Shown piece by piece: positions 36,655 through 45,245 of a stretch of DNA of 64,000 bases. The stretch is from Pseudomonas sp. IB20 (lineage in GTDB: Bacteria > Pseudomonadota > Gammaproteobacteria > Pseudomonadales > Pseudomonadaceae): contig NZ_CP046103.1 in assembly GCF_009707325.1 (NCBI RefSeq), positions 1,785,810 to 1,849,809 of the forward strand, given 5' to 3'. The notes under the pieces are model-generated. The model was not told the origin of the DNA, made no database searches, and saw only the letters and a list, made by a program, of their open reading frames with translations. Made by a program: the position numbers and the translations under genes. Every line of letters starts with the position of its first letter. Position 1 is the stretch's first letter.

Positions 36655-37469
36655 GCCTGCGTAAAGGATGTATCCGTGCCCTCGGGCTGTGCTGTTTCAG
36701 CCCTTTGGTGTTCGCCGCCGACGTGCCGGGAAGCCTGGATTTACCGGCCGTGTCCCGCCAGGTCGATGCGCAAATCGTCGATTACCGCCCTGCCGAAGAA
36801 AAGGAACGCATCTACCCGATGGGCGCGATCCGCAAAATCAGCGGCCAACTGCGCTACGAAGGCCAGGCCACGGCGCGCGGCCAAGCCACCGCCATTACCT
36901 ATGAACTGCCCGCCGAGCACACCTCTAGCGCCGCGTTTACCGCGACCCGCGAAGCGTTGCAGGCCAAAGGCGCGCAGTTATTGTTCTGGTGCCAGGCCCG
37001 TGATTGCGGTGAAAGCAGCCTGTGGGCCAATGAAGTGTTCGGCAACGCCAAGCTGGTCGGCGCCGATGGTCAGCAGGAATACCTGCTGTTACGCCTCGCG
37101 GCCCCCCAGGATAACTCTCTGGTAGCGCTGTACGGCATCACGCGCGGCAACCGTCGCGCCTATCTGCATGTTGAACAACTCGACGCCAGTGCGCCGCTGG
37201 GAGACGTGCTGCCCACCTCGGCCACCCTGCTGCGTGAGTTGAAAAGCACGGGTGAACTGGACTTCCCGGCACTCGGCGCCGAACCTGACGCCACCTGGCT
37301 GACCCTTATTTCCCGTGGCCTGAACCTCGACGCTACCTTGCGCATCAGTTTGACCGGGGCGAGCGCCGAAGCCTGGCGCCAGGGCCTGATCGACAGCGGT
37401 GTGCGCGCCGCGCGCCTGGAAACCGGCACCGGTGACGCTAAGGGTTTGCACCTGCATCTGATACGCTGA
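36651..37469 (+). CDS. DUF4892 family exported protein
   Basis: A 272-residue protein with a signal peptide (MSLRKGCIRALGLCCFSPLV, cleavage after VFAA near residue 23). It is recognised as DUF4892 from PVSRQVDAQIVDYRP-like and YEGQATARGQATAITYELP-like sequence and from FWCQARDCGESSLWANEVF in the middle. In other bacteria the C-terminal part resembles OmpA-type domains, but here the protein stops without one. It should be periplasmic, and its function is unknown. Translation is probably coupled to the short frame before it. Confidence 0.8.
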   Translation: MSLRKGCIRALGLCCFSPLVFAADVPGSLDLPAVSRQVDAQIVDYRPAEEKERIYPMGAIRKISGQLRYEGQATARGQATAITYELPAEHTSSAAFTATREALQAKGAQLLFWCQARDCGESSLWANEVFGNAKLVGADGQQEYLLLRLAAPQDNSLVALYGITRGNRRAYLHVEQLDASAPLGDVLPTSATLLRELKSTGELDFPALGAEPDATWLTLISRGLNLDATLRISLTGASAEAWRQGLIDSGVRAARLETGTGDAKGLHLHLIR

Positions 37470-37541
37470 CCGTTACAGGGCGAACGGACCCGCGCCGTTC
37501 GCCTAAGCTCTCTTCCTACAGCCTTCTTCTCGAGATACCCG

Positions 37542-38603
37542 ATGCTCAATAACGATCGCCTACTGGTGCAAATCCTGCTGCTGGTGCTGTTTGGTGCCAG
37601 CTTCTGGGTCATGGCGCCGTTCTGGTCGGCGCTGTTCTGGGGCGCGGTGCTGGCGTTTGCCAGTTGGCCGCTGATGCGTTTACTGACCCGCTGGCTGGGC
37701 GGCCGGGAATCCCTGGCGGCGGGCATTTTGACGTTAGGCTGGATGTTGCTGGTGGCGGTGCCGCTGGTGTGGCTGGGCTTCAACTTGGCCGACCATGTGC
37801 GCGACGCCGTGGGCCTGATCAAGGATATCCAGGTCGACGGCTTGCCTGCCGCGCCGACCTGGCTGGGGTCGATCCCGTTTGTCGGTGAGCGCCTGGTGGC
37901 TACTTGGGACAGCATCGACCAACAGGGCGCGGCGCTGATGGTCAGCATTAAACCGTACCTGGGGCAGGTCGGTAATTGGCTGCTGGCGCGCAGTGCGCAG
38001 ATCGGCGGCGGCATTCTCGAACTGACCCTGAGCCTGGTGTTCGTGTTTTTCTTCTACCGGGACGGGCCGCGCCTGGCGACCTTTGTGCATCGCTTGCTGG
38101 AACGCCTGATTGGCGACCGTGCTGGCTACTACATCGAATTGGTGGCCGGCACCGTGCAACGCGTGGTTAACGGCGTGATCGGTACGGCTGCGGCCCAGGC
38201 GCTGCTGGCGCTGATCGGTTTCCTGATCGCCGGAGTGCCGGGCGCGCTGGTGCTGGGCATCGTCACCTTCCTGCTCAGCCTGATCCCCATGGGCCCGCCG
38301 CTGGTGTGGATCCCGGCCACGGCCTGGCTGGCATGGAAGGGCGACTACAGCCACGCGGTATTCCTCGGCGTGTGGGGCACGTTCATCATTAGCGGCGTGG
38401 ACAACGTGCTCAAGCCTTACCTGATCAGCCGCGGCGGCAACTTGCCGCTGGTGATTGTACTGTTGGGCGTGTTTGGCGGGTTGATCGCCTTTGGGTTTAT
38501 CGGCCTGTTTATCGGCCCGACCTTACTCGCGGTGGCCTACAGCCTGCTGACGGATTGGAGTGAAACCCAGGCTCAGGCCCGTCGCGAAGACAAACCCCTC
38601 TAA
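37542..38603 (+). CDS. AI-2E family transporter
   Basis: A 353-residue inner-membrane protein of the AI-2E transporter family (PF01594), which includes the putative autoinducer exporter TqsA and Na+(K+)/H+ antiporters. About eight membrane segments are visible, two at the N-terminus (ILLLVLFGASFWVMAPFWSA), then a long loop and the conserved GPPLVWIPATAWLAWKGDY and FLGVWGTFIISGVDNVLKPY region. The last helix ends about 20 residues before the C-terminus. The stop TAA sits at the edge of a 20-bp duplication that alters the convergent kinase gene. The substrate is unknown. Confidence 0.9.
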   Translation: MLNNDRLLVQILLLVLFGASFWVMAPFWSALFWGAVLAFASWPLMRLLTRWLGGRESLAAGILTLGWMLLVAVPLVWLGFNLADHVRDAVGLIKDIQVDGLPAAPTWLGSIPFVGERLVATWDSIDQQGAALMVSIKPYLGQVGNWLLARSAQIGGGILELTLSLVFVFFFYRDGPRLATFVHRLLERLIGDRAGYYIELVAGTVQRVVNGVIGTAAAQALLALIGFLIAGVPGALVLGIVTFLLSLIPMGPPLVWIPATAWLAWKGDYSHAVFLGVWGTFIISGVDNVLKPYLISRGGNLPLVIVLLGVFGGLIAFGFIGLFIGPTLLAVAYSLLTDWSETQAQARREDKPL

Positions 38604-39654
38604 GCCCTCGGCAACCAAACCAAGCCCTCGGCAACCACATCACGGCGGTCAAGCCGCCGCCTGGGGTTTCTTCCAGGTTCAGGCGGCCGCCGAGGCGTTC
38701 CACCGCTTCCTTGGAAATCGTCATGCCCAGGCCGACGCCGCCCGAGTTGCGGTTGCGTGAACCTTCCAGGCGAAAGAATGGCTCGAACACCGCCTCACGC
38801 TTATCCGTGGCAATCCCCGGGCCGTGGTCGATCACTCGGATGACCAGGGCCTCGCGGCTGTCCGCCAGTTCTATTCGCGCGGTACCGGCGTAGCGCAAGG
38901 CGTTGTCGATCAGGTTGTTGAGGCATGAGCGCAACGCCATCGGCTGCACCTGCAAGGGCGCGCAATTGCCGGCGAACTGCACATCGCAGCCTTGGTCCTG
39001 GGCGTTTTCGCTGAGGGATTCGACCAGCGCCTGCACGTCTAGCCAGTGCCGGGTTTCGCTGGTGCGTTGTTCGTGCAGGTAGCTCAGGGTGGAATCGAGC
39101 ATGCCGATCATGTCATCCAAGTCCTGGCGCATCTGGCCTTGCAGCTTGGTGTCTTCGATCTGCTCCAGGCGCAGCTTGAGGCGTGACAGCGGCGTGCGCA
39201 GGTCATGGGAGACCGCGCCGAGCATGCGTGCGCGTTGGCTGACTTGCTCGCGAATGCGTTTTTGCATCAGGTTGAACGTCGACGCCGCCTGCCGCGCCTC
39301 GCGAGGCCCGGACTCGCTGAGCGGCGGGCTGTCGAGGTCGAGGCTCAAGCGTTCGGCCGCCGCGCTCAGGCGCTGGATCGGCCGGCTCAGCAGTTTGGCA
39401 CCGTACCAGGCCGCGATAATCAGCGAGATAAACTGAAAGGTCAGCGGCACCACGGGGCCGCCGAACCAGGGGCGATGATGCTTGGGCAGCGGCTTCATCG
39501 TGCCGTCCGGCTGCTCGACGAAGGTTTCCTGGGGCGGCGGCGGTGGCGGGCCGTAGTGGTGAAACCAGAAGAATGCCAGCACGTGGGCCAGCACAATGGC
39601 CACCAGCAATACGCCGAACAGCCTGCCAAACAGCGTATTGAAGGTGGCACGCAT
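38509..39654 (-). CDS. Sensor histidine kinase with altered C-terminus
   Basis: A 381-residue two-component kinase. It has TM1 near residues 9-31, a short periplasmic loop rich in Pro and His (HHYGPPPPPPQETF, PLPKHHRPWFGG), TM2 near 70-88 and HAMP. The dimerisation helix has the phospho-His in LGAVSHDLRTPLSRL, and the ATPase domain has CLNNLIDNALRYAG, DHGPGIA and SGGVGLGMTISKEAV. The ATPase domain finishes at TAVMWLPRA (about residue 342). The next 39 residues are Gly/Arg/Pro-rich, unlike any kinase, and run 95 bases into the opposing transporter gene. A 20-bp direct duplication at 38602-38641 explains this: without it the frame reads LPRA then TAG. Its ATG overlaps the regulator stop by one base. 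Confidence 0.9.
   Translation of the reverse strand: MRATFNTLFGRLFGVLLVAIVLAHVLAFFWFHHYGPPPPPPQETFVEQPDGTMKPLPKHHRPWFGGPVVPLTFQFISLIIAAWYGAKLLSRPIQRLSAAAERLSLDLDSPPLSESGPREARQAASTFNLMQKRIREQVSQRARMLGAVSHDLRTPLSRLKLRLEQIEDTKLQGQMRQDLDDMIGMLDSTLSYLHEQRTSETRHWLDVQALVESLSENAQDQGCDVQFAGNCAPLQVQPMALRSCLNNLIDNALRYAGTARIELADSREALVIRVIDHGPGIATDKREAVFEPFFRLEGSRNRNSGGVGLGMTISKEAVERLGGRLNLEETPGGGLTAVMWLPRAWFGCRGLRGVCLRDGPEPGFHSNPSAGCRPPRVRSGR
38602..38641. repeat. 20-bp tandem duplication over the kinase stop codon
   Basis: AAGCCCTCGGCAACCA occurs at 38602-38617 and again at 38622-38637, a direct repeat of period 20. Twenty is not a multiple of three, so the duplication shifts the minus-strand frame past the TAG that would otherwise follow LPRA. 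Confidence 0.9.
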
Positions 39655-40418
39655 CAGCCGATATCCCGCGCGTCGAACAGGTAGCCTTCGCCCCGCACAG
39701 TTTTGATCAGTTGCGGAGCTTTGGGGTCATCCCCCAGCTTTTGGCGCAGGCGCGACACCAGCAAGTCGATGCTGCGATCAAACGCCTCGATAGAGCGGCC
39801 ACGTGCAGCGTCCAGCAGCTGTTCGCGGCTCAGCACGCGGCGTGGTCGTTCGATAAACACCCACAATAAACGAAACTCGGCGTTGGACAGCGGCACTACC
39901 AGGCCGTCGTCGGCCACCAGTTGGCGCAGTACGCTGTTGAGGCGCCAATTGTCGAAGCGAATATTGGCGCGTTGCTCGGTGCGGTCATCGCGCACCCGGC
40001 GCAGGATGGTCTGGATGCGGGCCACCAGCTCGCGCGGTTCGAAGGGTTTGGACATGTAGTCATCGGCGCCCAGTTCCAGGCCGATGATGCGGTCGGTGGG
40101 TTCGCAGCGCGCGGTGAGCATCAGGATCGGGATGTCCGATTCGCCGCGCAGCCAGCGGCACAGTGACAGGCCGTCTTCGCCCGGCAACATCAGGTCGAGC
40201 ACCACCACATCAAAGGTTTCGGCTTGCATGGCTTGGCGCATGGCGGTGCCGTCGGTGACGCCGATGGCGAGAATATTGAAGCGGGCCAGGTAATCGATCA
40301 GCAATTCACGAATCGGTACATCGTCATCGACGATCAGCGCACGGGTGCTCCAGCGCTTGTCTTCGGCGATCACCGCGCCGTTTTGCTCTTCATTTACAGA
40401 GACGGTAGGGGTATGCAT
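39654..40418 (-). CDS. OmpR-family response regulator
   Basis: A 254-residue response regulator. The receiver begins at RALIVDDDVPIRELL and has its phospho-acceptor Asp in VVVLDLMLPGEDGLSL, with the switch Thr/Ser in ILMLTAR and the Lys in YMSKPFEPREL. The C-terminal winged helix has LSREQLLDAARGR and DRSIDLLVSRLRQKLGDD. The start MHTPTVSVNEEQ was chosen; the frame is open 38 codons further but without a ribosome site. A 22-residue N-terminal extension precedes the receiver, which is slightly unusual. It is the first gene of an operon with the kinase, diverging from pyrF. Confidence 0.92.
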   Translation of the reverse strand: MHTPTVSVNEEQNGAVIAEDKRWSTRALIVDDDVPIRELLIDYLARFNILAIGVTDGTAMRQAMQAETFDVVVLDLMLPGEDGLSLCRWLRGESDIPILMLTARCEPTDRIIGLELGADDYMSKPFEPRELVARIQTILRRVRDDRTEQRANIRFDNWRLNSVLRQLVADDGLVVPLSNAEFRLLWVFIERPRRVLSREQLLDAARGRSIEAFDRSIDLLVSRLRQKLGDDPKAPQLIKTVRGEGYLFDARDIG

Positions 40419-40677
40419 AGTGCGATCATCTGCCTGGTTGTTGCTGTCAGCATAGGCGCCCAGCTCCATGGCTGGAAGTGCTGGGCGGGCGGTCATGTGC
40501 GCGAGGCTAGCGGCGGGTCGTGTTGGGGGCATGTCGTGAATGTATCAGCCTTGACACATTTGGTTAAAATGGTCGCCGTAGCGCGGTTGGTCAGTATTTA
40601 CCGATCATCGGATCCCGCAACGGCGCCGCTTGCGCTACAATCCGCGCCGATTTCGACTTGCCTGAGAGCCTATTCCA

Positions 40678-41376
40678 ATGTCCGTCTGCCAGACTCCTAT
40701 CATCGTCGCCCTGGATTACCCCACTCGTGACGCCGCACTGAAGCTAGCTGACCAGTTGGATCCCACGCTTTGCCGGGTCAAGGTTGGCAAGGAACTGTTC
40801 ACCAGCTGCGCCGCCGAAATCGTCGGCACCCTGCGTGACAAAGGTTTCGAAGTATTCCTCGACCTGAAATTCCACGACATCCCCAATACCACTGCGATGG
40901 CGGTTAAAGCCGCTGCGGAAATGGGCGTGTGGATGGTCAATGTGCACTGCTCCGGCGGCCTGCGCATGATGAGCGCCTGCCGTGAAGTGCTGGAACAGCG
41001 TAGCGGGCCGAAGCCGCTGCTGATTGGTGTGACCGTGCTGACCAGCATGGAGCGTGAAGACTTGGCCGGCATCGGCTTGGATATCGAGCCTCAGGAGCAG
41101 GTATTGCGCTTGGCGGCCTTGGCGCAGAAGGCTGGCCTTGATGGTCTGGTGTGTTCGGCGCTGGAAGCCCAGGCCCTGAAGGCCGTGCACCCGTCGTTGC
41201 AGCTGGTGACCCCGGGGATTCGCCCGGCGGGCAGTGCGCAGGACGATCAGCGTCGCATTCTGACGCCGCGTCAGGCGTTGGACGCGGGTTCGGATTACTT
41301 GGTTATCGGTCGCCCGATCAGCCAGGCGGCGGATCCGGCGAAGGCGTTGGCGGCAGTGGTTGCTGAGATCGCCTGA
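40678..41376 (+). CDS. pyrF: Orotidine 5'-phosphate decarboxylase
   Basis: PyrF decarboxylates OMP to UMP, the last step of de novo pyrimidine synthesis. The 232-residue TIM barrel has [18 protein letters not shown] at the N-terminus, [10 protein letters not shown] and the catalytic Lys/Asp cluster [12 protein letters not shown]. The phosphate-binding C-terminal motif is [17 protein letters not shown], followed by [11 protein letters not shown]. The length is normal. A TACAAT -10-like hexamer lies at 40636. It diverges from the two-component operon and is followed by a REPIN. Confidence 0.97.
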   Translation: MSVCQTPIIVALDYPTRDAALKLADQLDPTLCRVKVGKELFTSCAAEIVGTLRDKGFEVFLDLKFHDIPNTTAMAVKAAAEMGVWMVNVHCSGGLRMMSACREVLEQRSGPKPLLIGVTVLTSMEREDLAGIGLDIEPQEQVLRLAALAQKAGLDGLVCSALEAQALKAVHPSLQLVTPGIRPAGSAQDDQRRILTPRQALDAGSDYLVIGRPISQAADPAKALAAVVAEIA

Positions 41377-41407
41377 TTAGTGTGATTGAAAGTGGGCACG
41401 GTCAAGT

Positions 41408-41483
41408 GTGGGAGCTGGCTTGCCTGTGATGGCACTTGTCAGGCATAACCAGCCGATGCCATCGCAGGCAAGCCAGCTCCCAC
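41408..41483. repeat. REPIN (paired REP elements)
   Basis: GTGGGAGCTGGCTTGCCTG at the left and CAGGCAAGCCAGCTCCCAC at the right are near-perfect inverted units separated by about 37 bases. The element lies between the convergent pyrF and the oxidoreductase gene, where it may also serve as a transcript end. Confidence 0.88.
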
Positions 41484-41516
41484 ATTGACCGTACCCACAT
41501 TAGGTCTTGTGGTGTG

Positions 41517-42524
41517 TCAGCTGACCTTCAACACCAACTTCCCAAAGTTCTCGCCGTTGAACAGCTTCATCAACGTTTCCGGGAACGTCTCCAGACCCTC
41601 GACGATATCTTCCTTGCTCTTGAGCTTGCCCTGCGCCATCCAGCCGGCCATTTCCTGCCCGGCTGCGGCAAAGTTCGCCGCGTGGTCCATCACCACAAAC
41701 CCCTCCATCCGCGCGCGATTGACCAGCAATGACAAGTAATTGGCTGGGCCTTTAACCGCTTCTTTATTGTTGTACTGGCTGATCGCACCGCAGATCACTA
41801 CCCGCGCCTTCAACGCGAGACGGCTGAGCACGGCGTCGAGAATGTCGCCGCCGACGTTATCGAAATACACGTCCACGCCTTTGGGGCATTCGCGCTTGAG
41901 GGCGGCAGGCACGTCTTCGCTTTTGTAGTCGATGGCCGCGTCAAAGCCCAATTCATCCACCAGGAACTTGCACTTGTCGGCGCCGCCGGCAATGCCCACC
42001 ACGCGGCAACCTTTGATCTTGGCAATTTGCCCGGCAATGCTGCCCACCGCGCCGGCGGCGCCAGAGATCACTACGGTTTCGCCGGCCTTGGGCGCGCCGG
42101 TGTCGAGCAGGGCGAAGTAAGCCGTCATGCCGGTCATGCCGAGGGCAGACAGGTAGCGCGGCAGCGGTGCGAGTGCCGGGTCGACCTTATAGAAGCCACG
42201 TGGCTCGCCGAGGAAATAATCCTGCACCCCCAGCGCACCGTTCACATAGTCGCCTACCGCAAATGTTGGGTTGTTGGAGGCAATCACCTTGCCCACGCCC
42301 AGCGCACGCATCACTTCACCAATGCCGACGGGCGGAATATAGGATTTGCCCTCGTTCATCCAACCGCGCATCGCCGGGTCCAGGGACAGGTATTCATTAT
42401 GTACCAGCACTTGCCCTTCTCCAGGCGTGCCCACCGGCACTTCCTGGTAGGTGAAGGTCTCCCGCGTGGCCGCGCCGACCGGGCGTTTGGCAAGCAGGAA
42501 CTGGCGGTTGGTCTGGGCAGTCAT
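41517..42524 (-). CDS. NADP-dependent medium-chain oxidoreductase (CurA-like)
   Basis: A 335-residue zinc-independent medium-chain dehydrogenase/reductase of the leukotriene B4 12-hydroxydehydrogenase or CurA type, expected to reduce activated double bonds with NADPH. The N-terminal half has RGWMNEGKSYIPPVGIGEVM, and the cofactor domain has ISGAAGAVGSIAGQIAKIKG and VVGIAGGADKC. VDVYFDNVGGDILDAVL and CGAISQYN are family motifs. No zinc ligands are seen. The gene is transcribed alone and diverges from the SDR gene. The physiological substrate is unknown. Confidence 0.9.
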   Translation of the reverse strand: MTAQTNRQFLLAKRPVGAATRETFTYQEVPVGTPGEGQVLVHNEYLSLDPAMRGWMNEGKSYIPPVGIGEVMRALGVGKVIASNNPTFAVGDYVNGALGVQDYFLGEPRGFYKVDPALAPLPRYLSALGMTGMTAYFALLDTGAPKAGETVVISGAAGAVGSIAGQIAKIKGCRVVGIAGGADKCKFLVDELGFDAAIDYKSEDVPAALKRECPKGVDVYFDNVGGDILDAVLSRLALKARVVICGAISQYNNKEAVKGPANYLSLLVNRARMEGFVVMDHAANFAAAGQEMAGWMAQGKLKSKEDIVEGLETFPETLMKLFNGENFGKLVLKVS

Positions 42525-42752
42525 GGCAAGGACTCGTTGGAAATGGACCTTAAGTGATAGACCTGCAATGGCCTGAGGGCAAGGTTATGCGAGGGGCGCG
42601 AATGCCCGCCGATAGGCCTGGCTGATAGTGGCGCGGGGCGCCTTATCACTGCCATTCATGCAGCGCTCACTGGCCTTCTGATAGTGCTGACGCACCGGTG
42701 CTGGCGTTGGCTAGACTCGCGCCACGGCTATTTCTTGCATAGGACATCCCCC

Positions 42753-43514
42753 ATGAGCATGACGTTTTCCGGCCAGGTCGCCCTGGTAACCGGCGCCGCC
42801 GCCGGTATTGGCCGCGCCACCGCGCTGGCGTTCGCCGCAGAAGGCTTGAAAGTAGTGGTTGCCGACCTGGACGTGGCAGGCGGCGAGGGCACGGTTGCGC
42901 AGATCTTGCAGGCCGGGGGCGAGGCGCTGTTTGTACGCTGCAATGTCACGCAGGAAGCGGACGTGCAGCAGTTGATGGCACAGACGGTTGCCGCCTATGG
43001 TCGCCTGGACTATGCCTTCAACAACGCTGGGATCGAGATCGAAAAGGGCAAGCTGGCCGACGGCAGCCTGGATGAGTTCGACGCCATCATGGGGGTTAAC
43101 GTCAAAGGTGTGTGGCTGTGCATGAAGTATCAGTTGCCGCTGCTGCTGGCCCAGGGCGGCGGGGCGATCGTCAACACCGCCTCGGTGGCGGGGTTGGGGG
43201 CGGCGCCGAAGATGAGCATTTATGCTGCGTCCAAACACGCCGTGATCGGCCTGACCAAATCGGCGGCCATTGAGTACGCGAAGAAGAAAATCCGTGTGAA
43301 TGCGGTGTGCCCGGCGGTGATCGACACGGATATGTTCCGCCGTGCCTATGAAGCCGACCCGCGCAAGGCCGAGTTTGCCGCGGCCATGCACCCGGTCGGG
43401 CGCATTGGCAAGGTCGAGGAAATCGCCAGCGCCGTGCTGTACCTGTGCAGCGACGGTGCCGCGTTCACCACAGGCCAGGCGCTGGCAGTGGACGGGGGCG
43501 CAACCGCGATCTAA
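42753..43514 (+). CDS. Short-chain dehydrogenase/reductase
   Basis: A 253-residue classical SDR. The cofactor motif is LVTGAAAGIGRATAL near residues 11-25, with Asp following in VVVADLDVAGGE, which suggests NAD preference. NNAGIEIEKG is the structural motif. The catalytic Ser is in IVNTASVAGLG and the Tyr-Lys pair in YAASKHAVIGLTKSAA. The C-terminal GQALAVDGGATAI is typical. The start is MSMTFSGQ at 42753, and upstream frame is rejected. The substrate cannot be assigned. It stands between a divergent oxidoreductase and a MocR-type gene. Confidence 0.92.
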   Translation: MSMTFSGQVALVTGAAAGIGRATALAFAAEGLKVVVADLDVAGGEGTVAQILQAGGEALFVRCNVTQEADVQQLMAQTVAAYGRLDYAFNNAGIEIEKGKLADGSLDEFDAIMGVNVKGVWLCMKYQLPLLLAQGGGAIVNTASVAGLGAAPKMSIYAASKHAVIGLTKSAAIEYAKKKIRVNAVCPAVIDTDMFRRAYEADPRKAEFAAAMHPVGRIGKVEEIASAVLYLCSDGAAFTTGQALAVDGGATAI

Positions 43515-43718
43515 GACACCACGCCACTCCTTATTCGAAAAGGGTAGGGAGCGCTGTGGGGCGTTTCCATGGCTGGCACAAGGCCTCGTCAGAATGTGTA
43601 TCAGCAGGTAAATAACTCAATAAAATCAATACTTTAATAAAAGTTTGCGACCGGCGGGGTCAGGCTTCTGTGCTTAACTGTTTGGGGTTGAATAACAGAC
43701 AGTTGAAGTGAGTGGCTC

Positions 43719-45131
43719 ATGGATTTAGGCATCGATCGACAAGCCCTTGTACCGGTAGTGCAGCAAATCGTCAGCGCGGTGGCGCAATGGATTCGCACGA
43801 GCGGGGCGAGCCCTGGCACACGTTTGCCATCCATCCGGCAATTGGCCCTCGACAACCTGCTCAGCCAATCCAATGTGATCGAGGCGTTCGAGCGAATGGT
43901 GGCTCAGGGTCTGTTGGTGTCAAAACAGGGCTCGGGATATGTGGTGGCCCAGCCGCCGCTGTGCGTTGAAAGCCACTGGTATGAAGGTGCGGAGCTCGGC
44001 TGGGGCGCCTATGTGGATGGCCCGTTGGGCGAGTTGAAGTTGGGTTGCGGCTGGTTGCCGGACACCTGGCGTGAAAGCGATGACATTTGTTACGCCATAC
44101 GCGAAATCAGCCGAACCGACACCGCCGGCCTGTTCAACTACAGCACACCGCTGGGGCTGCCGGCGTTACGTGAGCAACTGCTCAAACGGCTGACCCAGAG
44201 GAAGGTGGTCACCCGTCTTGATTGCATCCTCACCACCCACGGCGCCAGCCACGCTCAGGACCTATTGATACGCACGCTACTCAAGTCTGGCGACACGGTG
44301 GTGGTCGAGACCCCGGGCTATGCCAACCTCTATCGTCAGTTGGAGCGCCACGGGGTCACGCTGCTGGAGGTCCCGCGTACCGTGGGTGGCCCGGACATCC
44401 GGGTGCTGGAAACGCTGCTGCAAAGCCACCGGCCCAAGTGCCTGTTCATCAATTGCCTGTATCACAACCCCACCGGCACCAGCTTGTGTCGCGGAGTGGC
44501 CGAGCGCCTGTTGGAGTTGGCGCACAGCGAAGACTTCCTGATTGTTGAAGAGGACGTCTACGGCGATTTGCAGCACGCCAGTTGCACACGACTGTCCGCG
44601 CTGCCACATGAGGGGCGGGTGATCTATATTTCGAGTTTTTCCAAAACCCTCAGCAGTGCCTTGCGGGTGGGGTATCTCAGCGCCAGTGCGGCGATTATCA
44701 CGCAACTGGCTACGCTCAAGACGCTGACAGGCATCGGCACCTCGCGGTTTGCCGAAGCGGTGGTCACCACGCTGTTGACCAACGGCACCTACCGCAAGTG
44801 GGTGCAGCGCCTGCGTAAGCGCTTGAACACGCAGATGGCTGCGACCTTGCAGGTGCTGGAAGACGAGGAGTGGGAGGTGTTTGCCGTGCCCGCCGGGGGC
44901 ATGTTTGTGTGGGCTCGGCCTGGCGTGGGCGACCGCTCCCGGTTGCAGGCGTGCGCGCGGCGGCTGTGCATTTTGTTGTCGCCCGGCGCGCTGTTCAGCC
45001 CCAAGGGCGAACACAGTGACTGGCTGCGTATCAATGTGGCCTATGCTGCTGATCAGCGGGCGTTGGCGTTGTTCCGTGCCATGGGTCCTGCCAGATCGAC
45101 CTCGACCATTCTGAAAACGACGAACATGTAG
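43719..45131 (+). CDS. MocR-type GntR regulator with aminotransferase domain
   Basis: A 470-residue PLP-binding transcription factor. The N-terminal winged helix covers about residues 10-80 (GASPGTRLPSIRQLALDNLL is the GntR recognition region). The rest is a fold-type I aminotransferase domain with NYSTPLGLPALREQLLKRL, HGASHAQDLLIRTLL, NPTGTSL and the PLP Lys in SSFSKTLSSALRVGYLSA. Such proteins use PLP as an effector site (for example PdxR, GabR). It is not followed by a plausible catabolic operon; the target may be its own promoter or the upstream SDR gene. Confidence 0.9.
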   Translation: MDLGIDRQALVPVVQQIVSAVAQWIRTSGASPGTRLPSIRQLALDNLLSQSNVIEAFERMVAQGLLVSKQGSGYVVAQPPLCVESHWYEGAELGWGAYVDGPLGELKLGCGWLPDTWRESDDICYAIREISRTDTAGLFNYSTPLGLPALREQLLKRLTQRKVVTRLDCILTTHGASHAQDLLIRTLLKSGDTVVVETPGYANLYRQLERHGVTLLEVPRTVGGPDIRVLETLLQSHRPKCLFINCLYHNPTGTSLCRGVAERLLELAHSEDFLIVEEDVYGDLQHASCTRLSALPHEGRVIYISSFSKTLSSALRVGYLSASAAIITQLATLKTLTGIGTSRFAEAVVTTLLTNGTYRKWVQRLRKRLNTQMAATLQVLEDEEWEVFAVPAGGMFVWARPGVGDRSRLQACARRLCILLSPGALFSPKGEHSDWLRINVAYAADQRALALFRAMGPARSTSTILKTTNM

Positions 45132-45245
45132 CTTTTTGCCATTATTGTGGCGTCAGCGTCTTGTGCAGGTAGCCCGTCGTTGCGAATCTCGCAACATGGA
45201 AACCTGGCTTGATGGCATCCGCCATTGCAAGAGGATTCAACTGCA

